From Bacteroidota bacterium (GTDB lineage Bacteria > Bacteroidota > Ignavibacteria > Ignavibacteriales > Melioribacteraceae): a DNA stretch of 64,000 bases. The translations under genes and the position numbers were made by a program. The notes below the pieces were generated by a model. It did not search any database. It had not been told where the DNA came from and saw only the letters and a program-made list of their open reading frames with translations. The DNA lies in the NCBI GenBank assembly GCA_018818065.1, contig JAHISV010000011.1:248001-312000 (forward strand). Reading direction: 5' to 3'. Within the stretch, counting starts at the first letter, position 1; each line of letters begins with the position of its first letter. Positions 1 to 9,354 of this stretch are shown one piece after another.

Positions 1-2
1 AC

Positions 3-278
3 GGAGTTGTTCAGGGATTGTCTTCAGCAATTTTTACAAATAACATGCGCGAAGCAGAAAGATTTCTTTCGGCTACTGGTTCTGACTGTGGAATAGCGAA
101 TGTTAATCTTGGAACGTCGGGTGCGGAAATTGGCGGCGCTTTTGGTGGTGAAAAGGAAACCGGGGGTGGACGTGAATCTGGTTCCGATGCATGGAAGGTT
201 TATATGCGACGTCAGACAAACACCATAAATTACGGAAGAGAACTACCCCTTGCACAGGGATTGAAATTTGAAGTTTAG
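3..278 (+). CDS. ALDH7-family aldehyde dehydrogenase, C-terminal fragment (likely L-aminoadipate-semialdehyde dehydrogenase)
   Basis: Only the last 91 codons are in the window; the frame is open from position 3 and the gene begins upstream. The residues read [19 protein letters not shown], then [20 protein letters not shown] and [15 protein letters not shown]. These are hallmark C-terminal segments of the antiquitin (ALDH7) family, whose best-known members oxidise alpha-aminoadipate semialdehyde to aminoadipate. The next two genes make and cleave saccharopine, which releases exactly that semialdehyde, so this enzyme would be step three of lysine degradation. The catalytic cysteine lies upstream and cannot be checked. 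Family assignment is firm; substrate is inferred from family and neighbours. Confidence 0.88.
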   Translation, partial: GVVQGLSSAIFTNNMREAERFLSATGSDCGIANVNLGTSGAEIGGAFGGEKETGGGRESGSDAWKVYMRRQTNTINYGRELPLAQGLKFEV

Positions 279-285
279 TTAAACG

Positions 286-307
286 GGCCCCTTATAGGGG
301 CCATTTT
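286..307 (+). terminator. weak hairpin after the ALDH7 gene
   Basis: GGCCCC and GGGGCC arms (286-291, 297-302) flank TTATA and are followed by only ATTTT. The short T run suggests partial termination or attenuation between the dehydrogenase and the downstream lysine genes rather than a full stop. Confidence 0.5.
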
Positions 308-356
308 GCATCATATATATGAATGATTTAATTCAGAAGATTTACAGGAGCCTGGT

Positions 357-1643
357 ATGAACTATGTCGGTATACGAAAAGAAGATAAAAATATCTGGGA
401 AAAGCGTGTCCCGCTTATTCCAAATCATATAAAAACACTGGTAGAAAAAGAGAACATTAATTTTTTAGTGGAATCTTTTGTTGAACGAGCCTTCACCGAT
501 AGTGAATTCGAAAATGCAGGAGCTAAAGTAACAGACAATATTGATGATGCAAAATTCGTATTTGGAGTAAAGGAAGTTCCTATTGATAAAATACTTGAAG
601 ACAAAGTATACATGTTTTTCTCCCACACTATAAAAGGGCAGGACTATAATATGCCCCTCTTGCAAAAAATAATTGATTCAAAATCTACTCTTATCGATTA
701 TGAAGAGATTAAGGATGACGATGGTAAACGCCTGGTATTTTTTGGTAAATATGCCGGATTTGCAGGTATGATTGACACTTTGCACGGTATTGGTAAACGA
801 TGGGCCTCCTTTGGAATTAAGAATCCTTTCGAAGAAATTAAACCTGCATATTTGTACAAAGATCTGATAGAAGCTCAAAAGAAAATAAGAGAAGTTGCCG
901 AAAATATTGCCCTTAATGGATTGCCGGCTGGAATGAACGGACTTGTGATTGGGATTACAGGTTATGGGAATGTATCGCAAGGAGTCCAGGAAATTCTGGA
1001 TATTCTGCCGAATACAGAGATTTCGCCTTACCAACTTCTTGAAGATAAAACAAAATTGACTGGCATTATAAAGGTAGTATTCAAGGAAAGTGACCTGGCA
1101 ATACCAACTAATCCAAGAACCAAATTCAATTTGCAGGAATATTACGAGTCACCGGAAAGGTACAAATCAAAATTTGAACAATACCTGCCATTTATGGATG
1201 TTATCATGAACTCTATTTATTGGAATGAAAAATATCCTGTGTTGGTATCTAAAGAGTATCTGAAAAGTAAAGAGAAGCATAGACTATCAATCATAGGTGA
1301 CATAACCTGCGATATTGGCGGATCAATTGAGATTACTTATAAGTCTACTGAATCTGATAACTCGACTTTTGTTTACAATCATAAAACCGATAGTTTTAAG
1401 GATGGTTATGAGGGCGAGGGAGTCGCTGTTGTTGCTGTTGATAATCTACCGGCAGAATTGCCGACCGATGCATCTGTTGCATTTAGTGAAACGCTAAATA
1501 GATTTATACCCGGAATCGTTAATGCTGACTACAATAATTCATTTTTAGACGTCGACATGCCACCTGAAATTAAGCGTGCGGTCATAGTTTATAATGGTAA
1601 GCTTACTCCGGATTTCGAGTACCTGAATGAATATCTAAAATAA
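357..1643 (+). CDS. lysine-ketoglutarate reductase (saccharopine-forming)
   Basis: The product (428 residues) belongs to the alanine dehydrogenase/PNT-like lysine-ketoglutarate reductase family. Its start (IRKEDKNIWEKRVPL, then PNHIKTL) matches the N-terminal half of the animal and plant bifunctional LKR/SDH protein (AASS). A nucleotide-binding region GLVIGITGYGNVSQG lies near residue 200, and IIGDITCDIGGSIE sits about two thirds along. The reaction condenses lysine with 2-oxoglutarate, using NADPH in known members, to give saccharopine. The stop is 28 bases before the start of saccharopine dehydrogenase, so the two are probably one operon. Most bacteria lack this route; here the two halves of the eukaryotic fusion are separate genes. 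The ATG start is preceded by ACAGGAG. Confidence 0.88.
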   Translation: MNYVGIRKEDKNIWEKRVPLIPNHIKTLVEKENINFLVESFVERAFTDSEFENAGAKVTDNIDDAKFVFGVKEVPIDKILEDKVYMFFSHTIKGQDYNMPLLQKIIDSKSTLIDYEEIKDDDGKRLVFFGKYAGFAGMIDTLHGIGKRWASFGIKNPFEEIKPAYLYKDLIEAQKKIREVAENIALNGLPAGMNGLVIGITGYGNVSQGVQEILDILPNTEISPYQLLEDKTKLTGIIKVVFKESDLAIPTNPRTKFNLQEYYESPERYKSKFEQYLPFMDVIMNSIYWNEKYPVLVSKEYLKSKEKHRLSIIGDITCDIGGSIEITYKSTESDNSTFVYNHKTDSFKDGYEGEGVAVVAVDNLPAELPTDASVAFSETLNRFIPGIVNADYNNSFLDVDMPPEIKRAVIVYNGKLTPDFEYLNEYLK

Positions 1644-1671
1644 TCTATTATTGAAAAAACTAGAGAAAACA

Positions 1672-2994
1672 ATGACAAACATACTTTTGCTGGGTGCTGG
1701 TCTTGTTGCAAGACCACTAGTAAAATATTTACTTGAACAAAAATTTAATCTTACAATTGCCGATAAGGATTTAGCCAGAGCAACTGAAATGGTAGGCAAT
1801 AATCCAAACGGAACGATTACCGATTTAGATGTTAATGACACGAAAAGCTTAAGTGATTTGATTAAGAAACATGATTTAGTAATAAGTTTACTCCCTTACA
1901 CCTTCCATTACAAAGTAGCAGGAATTTGTCTCGAGCATAAAAAACATATGGTAACAACCTCATATGTTAGTGCAGAGATGAGAGCGCTCCATCCTATAGC
2001 CAGAGACAAAGGAATTTTGCTCTTAAATGAAATTGGTGTCGATCCTGGTACTGATCATATGTCAGCCATGAAAGTGATTGATACTGTTAAAGCGGAAGGC
2101 GGGAAAATAGTCTCGTTTGAATCAGTTACAGGCGGCTTGCCAGCTCCGGAATCAAATGATAACCCCTTTGGCTATAAGTTTTCCTGGAGCCCACGGGGTG
2201 TAATTCTTGCCGGTAGAAACAATGCCCAGTACATAAAAGATGGTAAGCACATTGAAATTGAAGGGAAGGATCTTTTTAACAACTATTGGTCAGACGAAGT
2301 TAAAGGATTAGGAACACTTGAAGTTTATCCTAACCGTGATTCAATATTGTATAGAGATTTATATGATCTTCATGACGCTAAAACCGTATTCAGAGGTACA
2401 TACAGAAATCCGGGGTGGTGCCAGACTCTTTATAATATTGCAAAACTGGGTTATCTCAATCTTGATGAAAATGAATCTTTACATGGTAAAACAATGGCTG
2501 AACTTACAGCCATGTTGATTGGTAAAAACTCCACAGAGGATATTTTAAGAAATACTGCTGCTTTTCTTGGAATTGATGCTGAATGTGAACCAATTAGCAA
2601 GATGAACTGGTTAGGTCTTTTTGACGATTTGGCTGTAAAAGCTGATTTTCCTACATACCTGGATATGCTTGCAAAACTTATGAACAATAAGATGCAATAT
2701 GCGGCTGGTGAACAGGATATGATTGTTATGAAGCATAAGTTTATTGCAGAGTATACTGATGGTAAACAGAAAGAAATCACTTCAACTATGATTAATAAAG
2801 GTATTCCAAATGGAGATAGCTCAATGGCGCGAACTGTGAGTTTACCAGCAGCCATTGGAGCCGAAATGATTGCAAAAGGTGTAATCAAGAAAGCTGGTGT
2901 GTTCATTCCCATCCAAACGGAATTTTATAATCCCATACTTAAAAAGCTGGAAACAATGGATATCAAATTCATTGAAGAGGAAAAAGTTCTCTAA
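1672..2994 (+). CDS. saccharopine dehydrogenase (glutamate- and semialdehyde-forming)
   Basis: The protein starts with a Rossmann motif (NILLLGAGLVARPL) and contains TTSYVSAEMRALHP, NEIGVDPGTDHMSA and GGLPAPESNDNPFGYKFSWS, all characteristic of the LYS9/AASS saccharopine dehydrogenase family. It oxidises saccharopine to glutamate and alpha-aminoadipate semialdehyde, NAD(P)-dependent. I chose the ATG at 1672 (440 residues) over an in-frame TTG at 1651 because it places the Rossmann strand at the normal distance from the N-terminus. It lies directly downstream of lysine-ketoglutarate reductase and is closed by a strong terminator. Confidence 0.9.
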   Translation: MTNILLLGAGLVARPLVKYLLEQKFNLTIADKDLARATEMVGNNPNGTITDLDVNDTKSLSDLIKKHDLVISLLPYTFHYKVAGICLEHKKHMVTTSYVSAEMRALHPIARDKGILLLNEIGVDPGTDHMSAMKVIDTVKAEGGKIVSFESVTGGLPAPESNDNPFGYKFSWSPRGVILAGRNNAQYIKDGKHIEIEGKDLFNNYWSDEVKGLGTLEVYPNRDSILYRDLYDLHDAKTVFRGTYRNPGWCQTLYNIAKLGYLNLDENESLHGKTMAELTAMLIGKNSTEDILRNTAAFLGIDAECEPISKMNWLGLFDDLAVKADFPTYLDMLAKLMNNKMQYAAGEQDMIVMKHKFIAEYTDGKQKEITSTMINKGIPNGDSSMARTVSLPAAIGAEMIAKGVIKKAGVFIPIQTEFYNPILKKLETMDIKFIEEEKVL

Positions 2995-3000
2995 AAAAAT

Positions 3001-3024
3001 AGCCCCGGTATCGGGGCTTTTTTA
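3001..3024 (+). terminator. Rho-independent terminator of the lysine operon
   Basis: A perfect 7-bp stem AGCCCCG / CGGGGCT with loop GTAT is followed by a T tract. It starts six bases after the saccharopine dehydrogenase stop. Confidence 0.9.
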
Positions 3025-3054
3025 TTAAATTGAATTCCAAAAAAAGTCATTTCT

Positions 3055-3834
3055 ATGAAAGAAGAACTAAAACAACTCATTAAGAAAATCAAAGAACTTG
3101 ACCGAAGGGTGGTAATAATTTTTCTTTCGGTAGGTGTTCTTCAAACCATATCTTATTATTATACCTCTCGTAGGTTTTTCCGGGATAATTTATATCATAC
3201 TTATTTTAACGGGGATGAACTTGTAAACCTCTGGGAATATCTCTATTGGTTCTGCACTGATTTTGTAACGTTTCTGGTTTTACCTCTCTTTATTATAAAG
3301 TTTTTGATAAAAGATAAAATAAGCGACTATGGACTGAAACTTGGCGATTATCGCCTGGGATTTGCACTTACTTTTGTTTTTATATTTTTTATGCTGCCAT
3401 TCTTATGGATAGTATCAGCGTCTCCACAATTTGCGGCAAAATATCCTCATCTTTTTCAGGCAAAAGTAAATTGGCTGGTTTTTATTGTTTATGAAATTGG
3501 TATGTTTTTGTACATGTTCTCGTGGGAGTTCATATGGCGCGGATTTATGCTCTTTGGATTGGAGAAGAAGTTCGGCTATTACGCTATTCTAATACAAATG
3601 ATACCATTTGTTATTCTACATAATGGTAAGCCGCCGCTTGAAACCTTTAGTGCAATACTTGGTGGTATAGTTCTTGGAATTTTAGCTCTCAGAACGAGAT
3701 CATTTATTTATGGGGTTTTTGTTCACTTTGGAATAATGGTTAGCATAGATTTTATCTCGGCGTTACGATACAGGACTAATGAAATTGGTACAGGTATTAG
3801 TGCCTTGATAAAGGTATTTTCAGAATTGTTTTAA
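3055..3834 (+). CDS. CPBP (CAAX protease/bacteriocin-processing-like) family membrane protein
   Basis: A 259-residue polytopic membrane protein with several hydrophobic segments. The second half holds SWEFIWRGFM (about residue 158) and FVILHNGKPP (about residue 189), matching motifs 1 and 2 of the CPBP/Abi intramembrane protease family. Motif 1 is normally EExxxR; here the first glutamate is tryptophan (WEFIWR), and motif 3 reads HFGIM without the usual Asn/Asp. It may therefore be inactive or use altered chemistry. Substrate unknown. It stands alone between the lysine terminator and pdxJ. Confidence 0.75.
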   Translation: MKEELKQLIKKIKELDRRVVIIFLSVGVLQTISYYYTSRRFFRDNLYHTYFNGDELVNLWEYLYWFCTDFVTFLVLPLFIIKFLIKDKISDYGLKLGDYRLGFALTFVFIFFMLPFLWIVSASPQFAAKYPHLFQAKVNWLVFIVYEIGMFLYMFSWEFIWRGFMLFGLEKKFGYYAILIQMIPFVILHNGKPPLETFSAILGGIVLGILALRTRSFIYGVFVHFGIMVSIDFISALRYRTNEIGTGISALIKVFSELF

Positions 3835-3902
3835 TTGATATATAAGTATATGTTTGGGTTCAAGAGAGATAATAATTACTAAAATAAAATATAGGTGAAG
3901 AG

Positions 3903-4619
3903 ATGAAATTTAGTCTTAATGTTGATCATGTTGCAGTACTTAGGAATGCGAGAATGGAATCGCAGCCTGACCCTGTTACTTATGCATTAATGGCAGAACA
4001 ATTTGGTGTTGACGGAATTGTTGTTCATCTTCGTGAAGATAGAAGACATATAACAGAACGGGATGTACGTTTATTAAGAGAACTTATTACTACTAAACTC
4101 GATCTTGAGATGGCTGCCGTTGACGAAATAGTAGAAATAGCCTGCGATGTTCAGCCGGAATTAATTACTCTGGTTCCTGAAAAAAGAGAGGAACTTACCA
4201 CAGAAGGCGGACTTAATGTGCTGGATAATCTGGAGCATTTAAGGGATACAATTAAGACTTTACACGCTGCAGAAATTCCCGTATCATTGTTTGTTGAACC
4301 TGATATCAATCATATTGATGCCTCGGCCGATATTGAGGCTGATTTTATCGAGATTCATACAGGTGTATATGCTAACGCTGCTTCAGATGATGAGATGTAT
4401 GATGAGTTGGAAGCCATTAGGCTGGCAGCCAGACACGCTAAGAAAATTGGACTTGGAGTAAATGCCGGACACGGACTTAATTACACAAACATAAAAGATT
4501 TTTTGACTATTACAGATATTGATGAAGTCAGTATTGGGCAGGCCGTTATTGCCAGATCAATTTTTGTTGGTGTAGAGCAGGCTGTAAAAGAAATGATGAA
4601 TCTAATTCCTTCAAAATAG
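3903..4619 (+). CDS. pdxJ: pyridoxine 5'-phosphate synthase PdxJ
   Basis: 238 residues, the usual PdxJ length. It opens with FSLNVDHVAVLRNAR and carries VVHLREDRRHI (about residues 40-50), LDLEMAA, LVPEKREELTTEGGLNV and VNAGHGLNY, all diagnostic of the family. PdxJ condenses 1-deoxyxylulose 5-phosphate with 3-amino-2-oxopropyl phosphate to form pyridoxine 5'-phosphate in the DXP-dependent vitamin B6 pathway, as a cytosolic TIM barrel. GGTGAAGAG sits just before the ATG. The next gene begins 15 bases downstream but is functionally unrelated. Confidence 0.96.
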   Translation: MKFSLNVDHVAVLRNARMESQPDPVTYALMAEQFGVDGIVVHLREDRRHITERDVRLLRELITTKLDLEMAAVDEIVEIACDVQPELITLVPEKREELTTEGGLNVLDNLEHLRDTIKTLHAAEIPVSLFVEPDINHIDASADIEADFIEIHTGVYANAASDDEMYDELEAIRLAARHAKKIGLGVNAGHGLNYTNIKDFLTITDIDEVSIGQAVIARSIFVGVEQAVKEMMNLIPSK

Positions 4620-4634
4620 GCGTCGGATATAATT

Positions 4635-6242
4635 ATGAAGAACTTATCAAAAGCAGCTTTAATTTCTTTTTTATTCTTTGTCTTGATTGCAAATGCACAG
4701 ATAAGAAATGTGCGTGTTGATACACCGGGCGGAGGAGGCAATTTCCAGCCATGCGAGGTGTCAATTACAGCGAATCCCGCGAATCCGGAAATTGTTGCAG
4801 CAGGCGCAGTATTGTCCTTTTTCTATTTGAGTACCGATGGGGGAAACACCTGGTCACAATCATTAATGGAATCTAATTTAGGTGTCTGGGGCGACCCGGC
4901 TCTTGCTTTTGATAAAGTTGGAAATCTTTACTACTCGCATCTTTCTAACCCTCCAAGCGGTGTGGGGCATTGGATAGACAGAATTGTAGTGCAAAAGTCA
5001 ACTGACAATGGTACAAATTGGGATGAAGGTGTAGGTCTGAATTACACTCCTCCAGAAAAAGAACAAGATAAAGAATGGATTACCGTTGATCTTACAAATA
5101 CTACCTCCATGAATGATGTTTATGTATCATGGACCGAGTTTGATGACTATGGAAGTAACGATCCTGAAGATAGCAGTAAAATATATTTTGCGGCTTTTGA
5201 TAAATCTTTTAATAAGTGGTCAACCCCAATTAGAATAAACGATGTTTCCGGTAATTGTCTGGACGGTGATGATACTGTTGAAGGGGCAGTCCCCGCTGCT
5301 GGTGGAAATAATACAGTATATGTAAGTTGGGCAGGACCTGAAGGAATTGTCTTTGACAGAAGCTTTGATGGGGGTGCAACATGGGGCAACGATATTTTTG
5401 TTGTGGACCAGGTGGGCGGATGGGATATGTCCGTTTCGGGTGTTGGACGTTGCAATGGTATGCCAATCACCTGCTGTGATATAAGCAATACTTCACCTTA
5501 TGGTGGCAATATATATATTAATTGGGCAGACCAGAGAAATGGTGAAGAAAATCCTGATATCTTTCTGATAAAATCTACCGATGAAGGCGATACATGGGGC
5601 GATGTGGTTAAGGTAAATAATGACAATACTACAAGAGCGCAATTTTTCCCATGGATGTCTGTTGATCCTGTGACAGGTTTTATTTACGTGGTCTTTTATG
5701 ACAGAAGAAACACTACCGGTAAAGTTACAGAAGTTTATCTTGCCCGTTCCAAAGACGGCGGCGATACTTTTGAGAATTTTCTAATAAGTGAAAGCTCATT
5801 TGATTTCCCCAATGGTTTCAGCACTTTTTTTGGCGACTACAATAATATCACTTCCTACAATGGAAAAATATTTCCCATGTGGACCAGAGTTAACGATGAT
5901 GGTAATACATTGAGTGTCTGGACTGCTCCGATTGATGATTCCGAACTGATTGTAAGTACAGAAAAAGAATATGTTGTTACTGATTATAAACTTTTGCAAA
6001 ATTACCCGAACCCTTTTAATCCATCAACAACAATAAGTTATCAACTTCCTGAAAAATCGCACGTTACCTTAAAAGTATTTGATACTATTGGTCAGGAAGT
6101 TGCAACACTTTTAAATGAAGAAGTACCTGCAGGTGTTCACGAGGTGAACTTTGATGCTACTCATTTAGCAACAGGAACATACGTTTATAAAATATATGCC
6201 GGTGATTTTCATGATACCGGCAAGATGGTACTTCTAAAATAA
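4635..6242 (+). CDS. secreted Asp-box (sialidase-like) propeller protein with T9SS sorting domain
   Basis: 535 residues. A signal peptide (residues 1 to about 22, ending IANAQ) leads to a region with several Asp-box repeats of the S-x-D-x-G-x-T-W type: STDGGNTW (about 66-73), STDNGTNW, SFDGGATW, STDEGDTW and SKDGGDTF. Such repeats build the six-bladed propeller of sialidases and other secreted proteins. The last about 85 residues are a type IX sorting domain (LLQNYPNPFNPSTTISY, ending KMVLLK). I see no clear sialidase RIP motif or catalytic triad, so enzymatic activity is uncertain. It should be exported and then secreted or surface-attached by T9SS. Confidence 0.85.
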   Translation: MKNLSKAALISFLFFVLIANAQIRNVRVDTPGGGGNFQPCEVSITANPANPEIVAAGAVLSFFYLSTDGGNTWSQSLMESNLGVWGDPALAFDKVGNLYYSHLSNPPSGVGHWIDRIVVQKSTDNGTNWDEGVGLNYTPPEKEQDKEWITVDLTNTTSMNDVYVSWTEFDDYGSNDPEDSSKIYFAAFDKSFNKWSTPIRINDVSGNCLDGDDTVEGAVPAAGGNNTVYVSWAGPEGIVFDRSFDGGATWGNDIFVVDQVGGWDMSVSGVGRCNGMPITCCDISNTSPYGGNIYINWADQRNGEENPDIFLIKSTDEGDTWGDVVKVNNDNTTRAQFFPWMSVDPVTGFIYVVFYDRRNTTGKVTEVYLARSKDGGDTFENFLISESSFDFPNGFSTFFGDYNNITSYNGKIFPMWTRVNDDGNTLSVWTAPIDDSELIVSTEKEYVVTDYKLLQNYPNPFNPSTTISYQLPEKSHVTLKVFDTIGQEVATLLNEEVPAGVHEVNFDATHLATGTYVYKIYAGDFHDTGKMVLLK

Positions 6243-6274
6243 AATACGAAGAAGGGAGCCGCATAAATATATTT

Positions 6275-7048
6275 ATGGATCTTAAAAAGAAATTAAACTA
6301 CCACTATAGATATTTTGACTTTTCAAAGATTTCCCCCGACCCTTTGGAATTTCCACATCGTTATACTGAGGCAAAAGATATCGAGATATCAGCCTTTATC
6401 TCATCTGTTTTTGCATACGGAAATGTTGCTCAGATTATAACAACACTGGAAAAAGTCCATAAAGCGATGGGTAAAAGTCCCTCAAAATTTATTGAAAAGT
6501 ATACTGTTGAAAAGGGGCAAAAGAAATTTGCGAACATAATACACAGGTTTTACACCTCTTACGATATAGTTTTGTTGTTTCTTGCCCTTCACAGGGCTTA
6601 CAAACACTACGGATCGCTTAAATACCTGTTTATTCTTTATCACTTTGATGGAGACGAATATCTAAAAGACTCCATTAAAAGGTTTTCTGAGAATATGATA
6701 AACCTTGCCGTTGGTCATGGAGAGGTGAGTAATGGACTTAAATTCATGTTCCCTGATCCTTCAAAGGGTAGTGCCTGCAAAAGGATGAATTTGTTTCTGA
6801 GGTGGATGGTAAGGAAGGATGAACTTGATTTTGGATTGTGGGAGGAGATTCGACCCTCGCAGTTGGTGATTCCTGTGGATACTCATGTTGCACAGGTTTG
6901 TAAAAAACTTAGGTTAACAAGAGTTAAAACCGTTTCCTGGAAAATGGCAGAAGACATTACAAAAAAACTGAAAAAAATTGATCCAAAAGATCCTGTTAAG
7001 TATGATTTTGCTATCTGTCATATAGGCATGAGAAAACTGAAGTTTTAA
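6275..7048 (+). CDS. TIGR02757/DUF2400 family protein
   Basis: 257 residues. Features are FPHRYTEAKDIEISAFISS, FAYGNVAQI near the N-terminus, RMNLFLRWMVRKDELDFG and VIPVDTHVAQVCKKL near the C-terminus, matching the uncharacterised TIGR02757 family common in Bacteroidota. The VDTHV segment followed by a helical end and a closing cysteine recalls helix-hairpin-helix DNA glycosylases, which would suggest a nucleic-acid role, but this is fold-level inference. No signal peptide or membrane segment. It starts 32 bases after the Asp-box gene with no terminator between them. Confidence 0.8.
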   Translation: MDLKKKLNYHYRYFDFSKISPDPLEFPHRYTEAKDIEISAFISSVFAYGNVAQIITTLEKVHKAMGKSPSKFIEKYTVEKGQKKFANIIHRFYTSYDIVLLFLALHRAYKHYGSLKYLFILYHFDGDEYLKDSIKRFSENMINLAVGHGEVSNGLKFMFPDPSKGSACKRMNLFLRWMVRKDELDFGLWEEIRPSQLVIPVDTHVAQVCKKLRLTRVKTVSWKMAEDITKKLKKIDPKDPVKYDFAICHIGMRKLKF

Positions 7049-7199
7049 GCTTTTTTTACAGGACAAAATGCCTGCACTTTTTAGGTATTATATTAGATTT
7101 TCATTATCTTAGTCGCTGACTGTTGTGACACAGATCAACAATTTGTCAAATTAACAACACTATAAAATAACGTCATTTATCGATCAATAGGAGAAGAAT

Positions 7200-9290
7200 A
7201 TGGCAGGACAAAAACCATTTGTTCCTTTTGTTTCATCCGAAACTCATATGGCTGAATTTACTGTTCGCGCCCTGATTATAGGTTTAGTATTAGCAGTTGT
7301 ACTAGGTGCTGCGAATGCTTACCTGGGGTTAAAAGCCGGTATGACAATAGCTGCAACATATCCAGCCGCAGTTATTGGAATGGCTATTATCAAGTTATTA
7401 AAAGGTACTATCTTAGAAGAAAACTTTGCCCGTACAGTTGGTTCTATTGGTGAATCAATTGCTGCAGGCGCTATTTTCACCTTGCCCGCATTCTTTATAG
7501 CTGGTATATGGGTTCCTTTTTTCACACCAGGAAACTATCTGATTTCATCTGCCATTATGTTTGCCGGCGGTGTGTTAGGTATTATGTTTGTTGCCCTACT
7601 AAGACGAGTTATGGTAGAAGATGTTGATTTACCGTTTCCGGAATCAGTTGCTGCAGCTGAAATTCACAAAGCTGGTCAAGGCGGCGGCGGAAGCTCAAAA
7701 TTCTTATTCAGAGCAATGGGTGTTGGTGCTGCAATCCAGACTTTAGGGCAATTCAAACTATTCGCTACAAGCTGGAGTGGATTAATTAAATTTGGTTCTG
7801 GCGGCGTTTTATTCCGTTCACCGGATGTTAGCCCTGCTTATATGGGTGTTGGTTACATCATTGGTCCCAGACTTGCCGCTCTTAACTTTAGTGGTGGTGT
7901 TCTTGCATGGGGACTTTTAGCTCCTATGATTGCCTACTTTATGGTTGGTGGTAATGGTGGTGGTGAAGTTACTGCTGAAATGATTGTTGAAGTTTGGGGC
8001 AAATATGTTCGCCCAATTGCTATTGGTGGTATGTTAGTTGGCGCCGCATTTACTTTGTGGAATATGAGAAAAAGTTTAATCACCGGAATTGCAAGATCCA
8101 TAAGTGATGTTAAAAAAGCTGCTACTGGTGAATCTGCAACGGAAAGAATTGAAAAAGATATTCCTTTTACATGGATTATGGTTGGTATTCTTGGTACTGC
8201 TGTAGCTACATTTTTCATTTATAACTATTTTGCCCAAGATGTATTTGCTGCATTGGTTGCTACAATAGTTATGATTATTGCAGGATTCTTCTTTGCTGCT
8301 GTTTCCGGATACCTTGTTGGTATAATCGGTTCAAGTAACAACCCAATCTCAGGTTTAACACTCTCAACACTGGTTGTGGCTGCTATATTAATGGTTGCCC
8401 TTGGTATGGAAGGTACTGAAGGCGTTGCTGCAGTTCTTGGTGTTGCTGCTGTTGTTTGTGTAGCTGCTGCTGTTGCAGGCGAAATGCTTCAGGATCTTAA
8501 AGCCGGTCATCTGCTTGGTGGTACACCCTGGAGAATGCAGATTGGTGATCTTATAGGTGTTTTTGTTTCTGCAGCAATAATGTTTATTCCTCTTTTAGTT
8601 TTACATGAGGGGGATATTTCTGAAAAAGTAAATAGCAAACTTGCTGAGTTCGAGAAATCAAATATATCTGTCATCGAATATCAAGGTTCGAATGAGCAAT
8701 TAATGGGTAAGACATACACAATGGCTGAATTCAAAGCTCTTGATAATGATTTGAAAAATGAAATTCTTGAATTAAATGCAGGTTTTGGTGGCGAAGCCTT
8801 ACCAGCTCCACAGGCTAGTTTAATGGCTATCCTTTCACAGGGAATAGTTGGTGGACAAATGGAATGGATACTCATTTTTGTTGGTATGCTGATGGGTGTA
8901 GGCTTTATTCTAATGAATGTTAAAAGTCCGATGTTAGTGTCAGTAGGAATGTATTTACCTCTTGGTACCACGTTTGCCATTTTTGTTGGTGGTTTAATTA
9001 AAGGTGTTACTGAAAAAGTAAGTGCTAAACGAGGACATAATGATGCTCAAAAATCACGTGTGGATAATATCGGGGTACTTGTTGCTGCCGGATTAATTGC
9101 AGGTGAGGCTTTGGTTGGGCTTCTATTTGCTGGAATGAAATTTTTCGAAATTGAAATGTTCGAAATTTTTGCTAATCCTACATTCGTTATAAGTTTAGCT
9201 GTATTTGCCTTTGTTGCTTACATGTTAATCAAGACTCCTGCAGATAATGCCGGTGATCCTGACGAACCTGCTGCACCATCTGTACACTAA
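7200..9290 (+). CDS. OPT family oligopeptide transporter
   Basis: 696 residues with about 14-16 hydrophobic segments. The N-terminus contains ANAYLGLKAGMTIAATYPAA and RTVGSIGESIAAGAIFTLPA, the conserved OPT signature in bacteria, and GSSNNPISGLTLST lies mid-protein. OPT proteins import oligopeptides or metal-peptide chelates across the inner membrane, proton-driven. The ATG follows AGGAGAAG at ideal spacing. Downstream lie a PqqD-like gene and a dipeptidase, and an aminopeptidase follows further on, so peptide uptake is the most likely role. A terminator separates it from the next gene. Confidence 0.9.
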   Translation: MAGQKPFVPFVSSETHMAEFTVRALIIGLVLAVVLGAANAYLGLKAGMTIAATYPAAVIGMAIIKLLKGTILEENFARTVGSIGESIAAGAIFTLPAFFIAGIWVPFFTPGNYLISSAIMFAGGVLGIMFVALLRRVMVEDVDLPFPESVAAAEIHKAGQGGGGSSKFLFRAMGVGAAIQTLGQFKLFATSWSGLIKFGSGGVLFRSPDVSPAYMGVGYIIGPRLAALNFSGGVLAWGLLAPMIAYFMVGGNGGGEVTAEMIVEVWGKYVRPIAIGGMLVGAAFTLWNMRKSLITGIARSISDVKKAATGESATERIEKDIPFTWIMVGILGTAVATFFIYNYFAQDVFAALVATIVMIIAGFFFAAVSGYLVGIIGSSNNPISGLTLSTLVVAAILMVALGMEGTEGVAAVLGVAAVVCVAAAVAGEMLQDLKAGHLLGGTPWRMQIGDLIGVFVSAAIMFIPLLVLHEGDISEKVNSKLAEFEKSNISVIEYQGSNEQLMGKTYTMAEFKALDNDLKNEILELNAGFGGEALPAPQASLMAILSQGIVGGQMEWILIFVGMLMGVGFILMNVKSPMLVSVGMYLPLGTTFAIFVGGLIKGVTEKVSAKRGHNDAQKSRVDNIGVLVAAGLIAGEALVGLLFAGMKFFEIEMFEIFANPTFVISLAVFAFVAYMLIKTPADNAGDPDEPAAPSVH

Positions 9291-9300
9291 GTTTAATAAA

Positions 9301-9334
9301 GTCCCGGTGAGAATTCATCGGGACATTTTTTTTT
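9301..9334 (+). terminator. Rho-independent terminator after OPT transporter
   Basis: A 10-bp stem GTCCCGGTGA / TCATCGGGAC (one G-T pair) with a four-base loop is followed by a run of nine T. Confidence 0.9.
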
Positions 9335-9354
9335 GAAATAATTATGAATTGAAT

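Noticed and set aside
18-278. An 86-residue complete small ORF
   Set aside because: The frame continues upstream to position 3 with residues matching ALDH7; it is the end of a longer gene, not a small gene.
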